Below are positions 10,026 to 17,428 of a stretch of DNA of 64,000 bases, one piece after another. The translations under genes and the position numbers were made by a program. The notes under the pieces were generated by a model. The model was not told the DNA's origin and did no database searches. It saw only the letters and a program-made list of their open reading frames with translations. The first letter of the stretch is position 1. The number at the start of each line of letters is the position of its first letter. Where the stretch lies: positions 1 to 64,000 of the forward strand of contig CAVQSI010000004.1 of NCBI GenBank assembly GCA_963715825.1, in the 5' to 3' direction. Source of the DNA: Sva-07 sp963715825. Its GTDB lineage: Bacteria; Actinomycetota; Acidimicrobiia; Acidimicrobiales; Ilumatobacteraceae.

Positions 10026-10325
10026 TCAGGAGTCGACCTTCGACTCCCATGTCGTACTCCCTGTCGCCCGGGGTGCTCGACGATCGCGATGAGCGTTGGC
10101 GAGACTTCGCTTCGGTGCGTCGGTTGATGACACCAGCGCTTCGGAGATCCGTTGAATCGTTGACCACCGGGCATCGAGTCGACCGTTCTCGAGCCGCGAG
10201 ATGTCCGCCTGTGCGACGTCGGCTCGCTCGGCCAGTTCGGCTTGCGTCCAGCCCAGCTCGGTGCGCCGCTCACGAATCGCGTGTCCCGGGTGCTTCATCC
10301 TCGCGACGACGGCCAACTCACCCAT
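10026..10325 (-). CDS. XRE-family transcriptional regulator
   Basis: 99 residues. An HTH_3 domain occupies roughly residues 15-65 (IRERRTELGWTQAELAERAD, VAQADISRLENGR), the canonical Cro/C1 fold. The C-terminus is short and basic. The start is ATG 10325; ATG 10298 (MKHPG) is an alternative and has GAGG closer to it. The gene is divergent from the NYN-domain gene across a 106-bp gap, a layout seen for repressors that control both themselves and a neighbour, and for antitoxin-like regulators. Whether it controls the NYN gene is inference. Confidence 0.75.
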   Translation of the reverse strand: MGELAVVARMKHPGHAIRERRTELGWTQAELAERADVAQADISRLENGRLDARWSTIQRISEALVSSTDAPKRSLANAHRDRRAPRATGSTTWESKVDS

Positions 10326-10431
10326 TCCGAAACACTATGTGCTCTCCCACATCGCGCCTCTCCGGTTCTCAGCTCGCCGCACGACGTAGTCGTTGGACAT
10401 TCGCTCGTCCTCACCCTCGTAGGCTCGACAC

Positions 10432-11139
10432 GTGGCACTGACGACCGTGTACGTCGACGGGTTCAACCTGTATCACGGCGCGAAGGAGCTCGTCGGTCGA
10501 GAGTCGCCTGGAGCCTCGTGGAAATGGCTCGACATCCACGCACTGAGCAAACGGTTCGTTCCTCGAGATCAGATTCACCAGGTGAGGTACTTCACCGCAC
10601 GAGTTGCTTCACCCGATCACGATCCGAGTCTTCAGCAACGCCAGCAGGCGTACATCCGCGCACTGGAGACAGATCTCACCACGTCGATTCACTATGGACA
10701 GTTCAAACTACGCAAGGTCCGAATGCCGCTCGTTCGTCGACCGAACGCAGTGCAGCAACGGCTCCTGCGAGCGGCGGGACAGAGCGTGAAGAGACATCCC
10801 GACGGCAACACAACGGTGCAGGTCTGGAAGACCGAGGAGAAGGGTTCAGACGTCAACCTGGCGTCGTACCTCATCGCTGACGCGTTCCGAGGCCAGTTCG
10901 AGAAGGCACTCATCATCTCGAACGACACCGACCTGTGCGAGCCAATCCGGCTGGTCAGCACCGAGCTCTCCCTACCGATCGTCGTCGTCAACCCCCGGGG
11001 CCACACCCAGCCCGCGGCAGCCCTGCGGAAGGTTGCGAGCCAGACGCGCCGGCTCCGAGTCGCCGCTCTCGTCGGCTCCCAGTTCCCTGACTTGCTGAAC
11101 GACGCTCATGGCACGATCAACAGACCACCTGGCTGGTGA
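10432..11139 (+). CDS. NYN-domain (LabA/PIN-like) ribonuclease-like protein
   Basis: 235 residues from GTG 10432. The N-terminus VYVDGFNLYHG and the central GSDVNLASYLIADAF and LIISNDTDLCEPI supply the conserved acidic residues of NYN/PIN-like nucleases, which cut RNA with a divalent metal. The domain spans most of the protein (about residues 3-170), with a basic C-terminal extension. No signal peptide or membrane segment is seen, so it should act in the cytoplasm. It sits within the integrated element between a divergent XRE regulator and the integrase terminator, so it is a cargo gene; RNA-cleaving toxin or defence roles are possible but not shown. Confidence 0.75.
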   Translation: MALTTVYVDGFNLYHGAKELVGRESPGASWKWLDIHALSKRFVPRDQIHQVRYFTARVASPDHDPSLQQRQQAYIRALETDLTTSIHYGQFKLRKVRMPLVRRPNAVQQRLLRAAGQSVKRHPDGNTTVQVWKTEEKGSDVNLASYLIADAFRGQFEKALIISNDTDLCEPIRLVSTELSLPIVVVNPRGHTQPAAALRKVASQTRRLRVAALVGSQFPDLLNDAHGTINRPPGW

Positions 11140-11147
11140 AAAACAAA

Positions 11148-11169
11148 GGCCCGCCGGTAACGGCGGGCC
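11148..11169 (-). terminator. Rho-independent terminator of the integrase gene
   Basis: Nine-base-pair perfect stem (GGCCCGCCG / CGGCGGGCC) with a 4-base loop. On the minus strand it is followed by a T-rich run (TTTGTTTTTC), so it should end transcription of the integrase. It may also stop readthrough from the NYN gene, which ends at 11139. Confidence 0.8.
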
Positions 11170-11259
11170 TGAACTCAGCCGCCGAAGCGACTGAGGGAGT
11201 ACTCACACAGTATCGGCGATCGCGGGCCTCAGCACAAGGACCGGCGCGGGAGCAGGCGC

Positions 11260-12390
11260 TCACGTATTGCGACGACTGATCCGGTCGACCACGGCGGTCT
11301 GGCTCTGCGGCAGAACGTGGGCGTAGGTGTTCATCAGCATCTCGGGGCTGTGACCCAGCAGATCGGCGATCGCTCGGAGCTCGCCGACGTCCCGAGCACC
11401 CTGGACCATGTGGGTCGCTGCGGTGTGCCGAAGTCCGTGGGAGGTGAGGCGTGGCAGCCCCGCGTTGTCGACGATCGTCGCGAGCGCCCGGTCGTACGAG
11501 CGTGGCAGGACGAGCCGGCCAGTGCGGGTGGCGATGATCAGGTCGTTGTCCTCCCATTCCGAGCCGGCGGCGAGACGCTCGGCGGCCTGTTCCGCTCGGC
11601 GACGGGTGAGCGCTCGCACGGTGTCGTCGTCGAGTGGGATCACGCGTCGAGACCGTTCGTTCTTCGCGTTGCTCCACGCCGCGCCTTCGTTGGTGGCGAC
11701 GAGGCTCTCGTCGATCCGCAACGACTTCGCTTCGACATCGACGTCGTCCCATCGCAGCGCGAGCACCTCGCTGCGTCGCAGGCCGAACAGCGCACCGAGC
11801 CGGAACGCGACCGCCCATCGGTGCTCGGCCGTCGCCTCGAGGAAGCGGTCGACATCGGCCGCATCCCATGCGACGGCGTCCTTCGGCTTGACCTCCTTGG
11901 CCACGGTTCGCGGCAGTCCGACCCGAGCTGCCGGGCTACGCGGAATGAGTCCCTCGTCGACCGCTTCGGTCAAGGCCGCGCGCAGCACGGTGCGACAGAT
12001 CTGGATGCTGCGACGGCCCAGCTTCCCGCCGGCGGCCAGGTTGTCGATCCACGTCGCCACGTCCTCACGATCGAGCCTCGACAACTGGATGGCTCCGAGA
12101 CCGTTCTCGATGTGCGGGATCGCCCACTCGTACTGCTGGCGTGCCTTCACCGTGATGTCGGTCCGGCTGGCGACGTACCGGCGCACCAACCAACTCACCG
12201 TGCCCCGTTCGGTCGACCGATCCTCGGTCTTCATCGACCTCGCCGCGGCGTTCGCCGAGCGTTGCGATGCGTAGGTACCGAGCTGACGCGGGCGGTGCTT
12301 GCCGGTGGCGGTGTCGATGCCGTCGACACGCACGACCCACTTGTCGCGCTGTTTGCGGACCGTCGGTTGACCTGTCGCTTTCCACGCCAT
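11260..12390 (-). CDS. int: Tyrosine-recombinase integrase
   Basis: About 376 residues from ATG 12390, with a G-rich Shine-Dalgarno stretch before it. It shows an N-terminal AP2-like arm-binding segment (about 15-50), a SAM-like core-binding domain (about 70-165), and a catalytic domain with Arg in ALFGLRRSEVL, HGLRH, GHSPE and the nucleophile Tyr in LMNTYAHVL. This is a complete R..HxxR..H..Y set, so the enzyme may still be active. It is adjacent to and convergent with the 3' end of tRNA-Ala, the standard site choice for such enzymes. This identifies the region to its left as an integrated element. Confidence 0.93.
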   Translation of the reverse strand: MAWKATGQPTVRKQRDKWVVRVDGIDTATGKHRPRQLGTYASQRSANAAARSMKTEDRSTERGTVSWLVRRYVASRTDITVKARQQYEWAIPHIENGLGAIQLSRLDREDVATWIDNLAAGGKLGRRSIQICRTVLRAALTEAVDEGLIPRSPAARVGLPRTVAKEVKPKDAVAWDAADVDRFLEATAEHRWAVAFRLGALFGLRRSEVLALRWDDVDVEAKSLRIDESLVATNEGAAWSNAKNERSRRVIPLDDDTVRALTRRRAEQAAERLAAGSEWEDNDLIIATRTGRLVLPRSYDRALATIVDNAGLPRLTSHGLRHTAATHMVQGARDVGELRAIADLLGHSPEMLMNTYAHVLPQSQTAVVDRISRRNT

Positions 12391-12490
12391 GACGCACCCC
12401 CGTGCTGATCGGCGTCCGATTGGTTGATACATCGCTGATACTTCGATGTTTCACCGGAGTGCCGATCAGGCTATCACGCCTGGTCAGACC

Positions 12491-12567
12491 TGGTGGAGAC
12501 GATGGGAATCGAACCCACGACCCCCTGCTTGCAAAGCAGGTGCTCTAGCCAACTGAGCTACGTCCCC
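12491..12567 (-). tRNA. alaT: tRNA-Ala (UGC anticodon)
   Basis: On the minus strand the sequence folds as a complete cloverleaf: acceptor GGGGACG pairs with CGTCTCC, the D-arm begins AGCTCAGTTGG, the anticodon stem CCTGC/GCAGG encloses TTTGCAA (anticodon TGC), the T-arm contains GTTCGAT, and CCA is encoded. Its 3' end points at the integrase gene, so it is the probable attachment site of the element to the left. In many actinobacteria this gene follows tRNA-Ile directly behind gyrA; here they are about 18 kb apart. Confidence 0.96.
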
Positions 12568-12623
12568 GAAGGGTGTTCCCCGAAAGGGACCGCTCCACGA
12601 TACCGCAGCGACGGCCGACGCGT

Positions 12624-13524
12624 TCACTGCCGTGAGCAGTGGATCCACTCCCGGCAGATCTCGAAGCCGACGCTGCGGTACAGGCCGAGCGCGTCTGGCA
12701 TTGTCGGCCTCGACGCCGAGGCCGATGATCCTCGGATCCTTCGCGCTCAGCCGACGGCACGCCTCGATCAGCAGCGCCCGTCCGAGGCCGAGCCCTCGAG
12801 CCGTGCGGGCGACGCCGAGCTGCGACACCCACCCCACGTCACCGGTGAACGTCCGACCGACCACACTTCCGAGAAACGGGCCACGACCGCTGTCGCCCCG
12901 CGCCACGACCACGAGGTTCGGGTCGTACCACGAGCCCGCCAGGATCGACGACCGCCACTCGTCGATCGGGCGATGCGTGTGACCGGGCACGTCGGCCCAG
13001 AACGAGTAGATCATCTCGTGGAGTTCCTCGTCGTCGACGCCGAGCCGGAACGGCACGACCACGATGCCGTCGGGCCAGATCGGCTCGGGCAGATCGGCGG
13101 TGTCGCCGGGTCGTTCCAGTTCGAAGCTCGACCGAGTCGGCACGAAGCCGAGCGCAGCGAGGTCGCGCAGACGGTCGACGTCCTGCGCCGGCGCCTCGAT
13201 CTGCACGTCGTCGCCGAGCCCGGTGAGCCACTCCAACAGGACTCGGCGAACTGCGGAGTCGCCGCCCGCGGACGCGTCGACGGCAACCTGGGTGTGGCCG
13301 TGGCCGACCGTCAGCGCAACGCCGACGACCACGCCATCGATCGCCGCCACCCGGGCACCGGTATCGAGTGAGCCCATTGCTCGTCGTACCCGGTCGAGTT
13401 CGTCGCGCACGTCGTCGATGTCGCCGTCGGGTTCGCCCCACCACGCAATGTCCTGCGCGTCGACGACGCGCGAGATCGCCTCGACGTCGTCGTCGACCGG
13501 CGCCCGCAGCTCGATTCCGGCCAT
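12624..13524 (-). pseudogene. Tandem GNAT-type N-acetyltransferase (frameshifted near C-terminus)
   Basis: About 299 residues when repaired, starting at ATG 13524 (MAGIELRAP). The N-terminal half (about 1-140) is a degenerate GNAT fold. The C-terminal half is a full acetyltransferase with the acetyl-CoA loop ARTARGLGLGRALL, followed by GLGVEADN. The standard continuation, LGLYRSVGFEICREW, is read one base further on; the break is at about 12693-12697, and without repair the frame runs through the tRNA gene. 901 nt equals 300 codons plus one base. Substrate unknown. It is divergent from the luciferase-like gene at 13591. Confidence 0.75.
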
Positions 13525-13590
13525 CCGCTGATCGTTGCATGTCCGAGGTCCGGTAGCGGCTCGGATTTCGGCGGTCCCTACCATCGCCGC

Positions 13591-14865
13591 ATGGCTCGCA
13601 TGCGTTTCGGAACGTTCCTCGCCCCCCACCATCCCACCGGAGAGCACCCGACGCTGCAGTTCCAACGCGACATCGACTTCGCCGAACACCTCGACAAGCT
13701 CGGCTTCGACGAGTTCTGGTGTGGCGAGCACCACTCGTCGGGCTGGGAAATGATCGCGTCGCCCGAGATGTTCCTCGCGGGCGCGGCCCAGCGGACCCAC
13801 AACATCATGCTCGGAACCGGCGTCACGAGCCTCCCGTACCACCACCCCTTCAACGTCGCGCAGCGCATCGTCCAGCTCGATCACATGAGCCGCGGTAGGG
13901 CGATGTTCGGATCCGGACCCGGAGCGTTGGCCTCCGATGCGCGCACCCTGGCAATCGATCCAATGGTGCAGCGCGACCGCCAGGACGAAGCCCTGTCGGT
14001 CATCACCCGACTGCTACGCGGCGACGACCGGTTCAGCTACGAGTGCGAATGGTTCAAGCTGCACGACGCCCGCCTCCAGCTCCTCCCCCTCCAAGAAGAA
14101 CTGCCGATGGTGACGGCATCGTCGATCTCGCCGTCGGGGATGACGCTGGCCGGCAAGTACGGCATGGGTGTGCTGTCGATCGCATCGAACTCGACCGCCG
14201 GCATCCAGGCGCTGCCCACGCAGTGGAGCTTCGCCGAGGACGCCGCCGCCGAACATGGCCAGGTCGTCGACCGGAAGAACTGGCGCGTGATGCTCGCGTT
14301 CCACATCGCCGAGTCGCGCGAGCAGGCGCGCAACGAGGCCGTCGACGGACTGCACCGATGGCACAACGAGTACAACGTCTGGACGCTCGGACGGCCGAAC
14401 GCCACGCACGTCGACGACAAGTGGGAACTGCTCGAACAGACCGTCGGCGACGGCACCGCCGGGTCCGGCGCCGGTGTGATCGGGACCCCCGACGACCTCG
14501 TGGCCGCGATCCGTCACCTCCAGGAGATCACCGGTGGCTTCGGTGTGGTGCTCGGATTCGCGCACGACTGGGCGAACCGCGAGGCGACGCTGCGATCGTG
14601 GGACCTGGTCGCCCGCTACGTGATCCCCGAGCTCAACGGCTACACCGCCGGCCTACGTGAGTCGCAGGAGTACCTCAACCATCACCAGGCCGAGTTGATG
14701 GCCGGCGCGTCGAAGGCGGTCGTCAGCAAGATCCTCGCCAACGACAAAGCCGCTGCTGCCCTGCAGACCACGATGGAGCAGTCCGCCCAGGCCGCCGCCG
14801 CCAAGAAGGAGCAGCAGCAGTCGGAGTTCCGCCCCGGCGGCGGCCTCCCCTCCTCGGTCGACTGA
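13591..14865 (+). CDS. LLM-class flavin-dependent oxidoreductase
   Basis: 424 residues, ATG 13591. The bacterial-luciferase-like TIM barrel starts with MRFGTFLAPHHP and includes FDEFWCGEHHS, LGTGVTSLPYHHPF and AERIVQLD-type strands (here AQRIVQLDHMSRGR), matching the group that includes alkane, limonene and luciferase-like monooxygenases. An Ala/Gln/Lys-rich tail of about 40 residues is unusual. It should use reduced FMN or F420 supplied by another enzyme; the substrate is not evident. It stands alone, with a palindromic repeat downstream. Confidence 0.85.
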   Translation: MARMRFGTFLAPHHPTGEHPTLQFQRDIDFAEHLDKLGFDEFWCGEHHSSGWEMIASPEMFLAGAAQRTHNIMLGTGVTSLPYHHPFNVAQRIVQLDHMSRGRAMFGSGPGALASDARTLAIDPMVQRDRQDEALSVITRLLRGDDRFSYECEWFKLHDARLQLLPLQEELPMVTASSISPSGMTLAGKYGMGVLSIASNSTAGIQALPTQWSFAEDAAAEHGQVVDRKNWRVMLAFHIAESREQARNEAVDGLHRWHNEYNVWTLGRPNATHVDDKWELLEQTVGDGTAGSGAGVIGTPDDLVAAIRHLQEITGGFGVVLGFAHDWANREATLRSWDLVARYVIPELNGYTAGLRESQEYLNHHQAELMAGASKAVVSKILANDKAAAALQTTMEQSAQAAAAKKEQQQSEFRPGGGLPSSVD

Positions 14866-14891
14866 CAGCGCTCCCGACACCCCGCACCACC

Positions 14892-14946
14892 CGTTTGTGC
14901 GCAACTTCGGGTGGACCGGGTCGCCCGAAGTGCAACGCAAACGTGG
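14892..14946. repeat. 55-bp imperfect palindromic repeat (copy 1)
   Basis: Imperfect inverted repeat with CGTTTG and CAAACG at its ends and a central TGGACCGGGT. Its reverse complement aligns without gaps to 38335-38389 with 43 of 55 identical bases. Both copies are intergenic. It resembles REP/BOX-type dispersed palindromes and may also act as a bidirectional terminator between the convergent flanking genes. Confidence 0.65.
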
Positions 14947-14965
14947 TTGGGCGACGTGGCTGGGC

Positions 14966-15145
14966 TCAGTCGTCTTTGAGGGCGACGGCGTTGGGGGTGA
15001 CGTTCATCTTCGGTTCGTACTCGGCGAGTTCGACGACACGACCCTGGGCCCGGAACGCATCGCGGAGCTGCGACCGGCACACCTCGCACGGGCCGTAGAA
15101 GTCCTCGACGACGTCGCCATTGCAACGGGGGCAGCAGAACTCCAT
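14966..15145 (-). CDS. Small zinc-ribbon-like protein
   Basis: 59 residues from ATG 15145. Two cysteine pairs, CCPRC near the N-terminus and CEVC near residue 20, form a zinc-ribbon signature; the rest is a short helix (RSQLRDAFRAQG) and an acidic tail. No catalytic domain is present. Such small ribbons are often RNA- or protein-binding. It is convergent with the luciferase-like gene and divergent from the propeller protein at 15181, with only 35 bases between the two starts. Confidence 0.7.
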   Translation of the reverse strand: MEFCCPRCNGDVVEDFYGPCEVCRSQLRDAFRAQGRVVELAEYEPKMNVTPNAVALKDD

Positions 15146-15180
15146 GTGTGCCGACGCTAGTGCGCCTACGATCCAGATCG

Positions 15181-16632
15181 ATGCCGTCCGGACCCAACCT
15201 CTTCGACGACGAGGACGGCCTCGACCCCGGCGACGTGCCCGCGCCGCGCTCGCCTCGTGTCTCCAACGAACCCCCAGCCGCTGCGGCGAGTTCGCGTCGC
15301 AACCCCAACTACCTCGTTCGCCGAGCCGTCGTGGTCGGCGGGGTGGTCGCCGTGCTCGCAACTGCGTCGATCGTGGTCGGCCAGTTGATCGGTTCGGGCG
15401 CCGAGGACACCACGTCGGGCGCCATCAGCACCGACTGGAATCGCATCGTGCTGGTCGACGACCGCACCGGACGCGTCATCGTCGACGACGAGCAGGGCGA
15501 GGAGGTGGCCCGCATCGAGTCAGGTGTCCGCAGCCCCACGGCGTCGGCGATCGTCGACTCGACCCTGGTCGTCACCGGGACCGACACCGTGGCGGTGATC
15601 GACGTCGGGTCGGACAACGTCGACGCGTTCGACATCGGTTCCGACACCGTCGTGCGACCCTCCGGCAGCGCGCTCACGTTGCTCGCCCCGCGACCCGACG
15701 GCGGCCGCGCCGTGCTGGCCCACGGCCCCAGCGGCGACGTGATCGACACCGACACGTTCGCCCCCGTCGTCGGCGCCCGCTACGAGTTCGCCGACGCACG
15801 CTCATCGGCATCGGGACGAGACATCCTGGTCACCGACTCGGGCAACTTCCAGAGCGTGCTGATCTCGTTCGACCGCGACGAACCGTCGTTCTTCCCGGGC
15901 CTGGCGCTCGCCGTCGACGCCGAGCTGGTCGTCACCGCCCAGAACGTAGGCAGTGACGCCACGGTCAACGTGTTCGACCACGCCGGCGAACTCATCACCA
16001 CGGGCAGGACCTCGTCGGTGCGCGCCGGCATGCTCACCGATGCCGAGGTGATCCTCGTGACCGTCGACGGTGACGTCGTCACGATGTCGCCGTCGAGTGG
16101 CGAGACGTCCGATGTCGCCCAGCTCACCATCGGTACCATCGAGTCCGGCAGCGTCACACCCGACGGCGATCGCCTCGTCGTCACCGGGACGACCGGCACG
16201 GCCATCGTGGCGGCGGACGGTACCGTCACCGGCACCTACGACGCACAGCGTCCCGCTGGCGAGCGACCCCCGATCGGGTCGACCTGCCTGGCGACCGTCA
16301 CCGCCGGCGACGCCACCGAGCCCCAGATCGCCGTGGTCGACACGATCGACGGGTCCGTGCTCGTCGAGGCGAGTGGCTCCGAACCGCTCCTGTCCGACGC
16401 GTCGGGCTGCATCGTCGGCGCAGCGACAGCGTCGGGCTACGACCTGATGAGCCAGGACGGAGTGCGCCAGTTCCAGACCACCGACGACGCACTCGCGTTG
16501 TCGCTCGACGGTGCAGCCGTCGCCGTCGAGCGCGAGGGCCGCCTCGCACTGATCGGCACCAGCCCGGAGGAGTCGACGGACCCGATCGATCTCGGACCGC
16601 TCGGGCGCACCGTGCACTTCACGCAGACATGA
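15181..16632 (+). CDS. Membrane-anchored protein with beta-propeller-like ectodomain
   Basis: 483 residues from ATG 15181. The N-terminus is acidic and cytoplasmic (about 1-40). One membrane helix follows (RRAVVVGGVVAVLATASIVV, about 47-66). The remaining 410 residues are Val/Asp/Thr-rich short strands with repeated patterns such as RIVLVDDRTGRVIV and TVAVIDVGSDNV, consistent with a WD40/YVTN-type propeller outside the membrane. I do not recognise a named family. Its stop overlaps the start of the next gene (ATGA), so the two are probably translated together. Confidence 0.65.
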   Translation: MPSGPNLFDDEDGLDPGDVPAPRSPRVSNEPPAAAASSRRNPNYLVRRAVVVGGVVAVLATASIVVGQLIGSGAEDTTSGAISTDWNRIVLVDDRTGRVIVDDEQGEEVARIESGVRSPTASAIVDSTLVVTGTDTVAVIDVGSDNVDAFDIGSDTVVRPSGSALTLLAPRPDGGRAVLAHGPSGDVIDTDTFAPVVGARYEFADARSSASGRDILVTDSGNFQSVLISFDRDEPSFFPGLALAVDAELVVTAQNVGSDATVNVFDHAGELITTGRTSSVRAGMLTDAEVILVTVDGDVVTMSPSSGETSDVAQLTIGTIESGSVTPDGDRLVVTGTTGTAIVAADGTVTGTYDAQRPAGERPPIGSTCLATVTAGDATEPQIAVVDTIDGSVLVEASGSEPLLSDASGCIVGAATASGYDLMSQDGVRQFQTTDDALALSLDGAAVAVEREGRLALIGTSPEESTDPIDLGPLGRTVHFTQT

Positions 16633-17381
16633 GCGGCGAACTCCCCGCGGACGAACCTGACGACGGCCAACACGACGGCCACGACGACGGCTACGTCGAG
16701 ATCGTCCGGCCCGGCACCGTCTGGCGCTTCGAGCGCGAGTTCCTCGAGTCGAACTGGACCTGCCTGTTCGGCAACGGCTGCAAGGGCATCCTCGACGTCG
16801 ACGCCACCGAGTCGAACCAGGGCTGCTGTTCGCTCGGCGCGCACTTCGGCGACGGCCCCGCCGGCACCGCCGAGGCAATGAACGTCGACGCCTACGCCGC
16901 GATGCTCACCCCTGAACAGTTCCAGTTCCACGACGTCGCCCACGCTGGCGCTGATCCTGACGTCGACGGCGAGGCCCGCGGCATCTTCGGCGACAGCGAA
17001 CGCACCCACACTCGCGTCGTCGACGGCGCCTGCATCTTCCTGAACCGTCCCGGCTTCGCGGGCGGCGAGGGGTGCGCGCTCCACATCGCCGCGCTCGCCG
17101 ACGGGGAGTCACCCACCGAGTGGAAACCGTCGGTGTGCTGGCAGCTCCCCCTCAGGGTCGACTGGCGGGAGCTCGACGCCGACACCGAGGTCGCCACCGT
17201 ACGACGCTGGACCCGATCCGACTGGGGCGATCACGGACGCACGATGGCGTGGTGTTGCACCGAACGCGCCGACGGCGGCGAGGCCTACTGCGGCGACGAG
17301 CAGGTTGCCGACTCGATGGCCGATTCGTTGACCGCGCTCGCGGGCACCGAGGTGTACGTCGAACTCCGCCGCCGACTCTGA
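16629..17381 (+). CDS. Cysteine-rich conserved hypothetical protein (YkgJ/DUF3109-like)
   Basis: 250 residues, ATG 16629, overlapping the preceding stop codon by four bases. An acidic, His-rich N-terminus leads to a core with many Cys residues (NWTCLFGNGCKGI, NQGCCSLGAHF, GACIFLNR, GGEGCALH, WCCTER), suggestive of a metal-binding fold like the CxxCxxCC/DUF3109 proteins. Family assignment is tentative. No membrane segment is present. The coupling to the membrane-anchored propeller gene suggests a joint function, not identified. Confidence 0.6.
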   Translation: MSGELPADEPDDGQHDGHDDGYVEIVRPGTVWRFEREFLESNWTCLFGNGCKGILDVDATESNQGCCSLGAHFGDGPAGTAEAMNVDAYAAMLTPEQFQFHDVAHAGADPDVDGEARGIFGDSERTHTRVVDGACIFLNRPGFAGGEGCALHIAALADGESPTEWKPSVCWQLPLRVDWRELDADTEVATVRRWTRSDWGDHGRTMAWCCTERADGGEAYCGDEQVADSMADSLTALAGTEVYVELRRRL

Positions 17382-17400
17382 GCCCTGCGTCGAACATCCG

Positions 17401-17425
17401 GTGACGCCGTGAATGGCACCGTCAC
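17401..17425. terminator. Hairpin between convergent genes
   Basis: GTGAC...GTCAC with an inner GCC/GGC pair forms a bulged hairpin in the 47-base gap between convergent stops at 17381 and 17429. No U tract; a weak terminator candidate. Confidence 0.35.
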
Positions 17426-17428
17426 TGC

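Noticed and set aside
12491..12535. Search for a duplicated tRNA-Ala end marking the left att site
   Set aside because: No convincing copy seen by eye in 1-12490; the match at about 52500 (GAATCGAACCGG) is too short.
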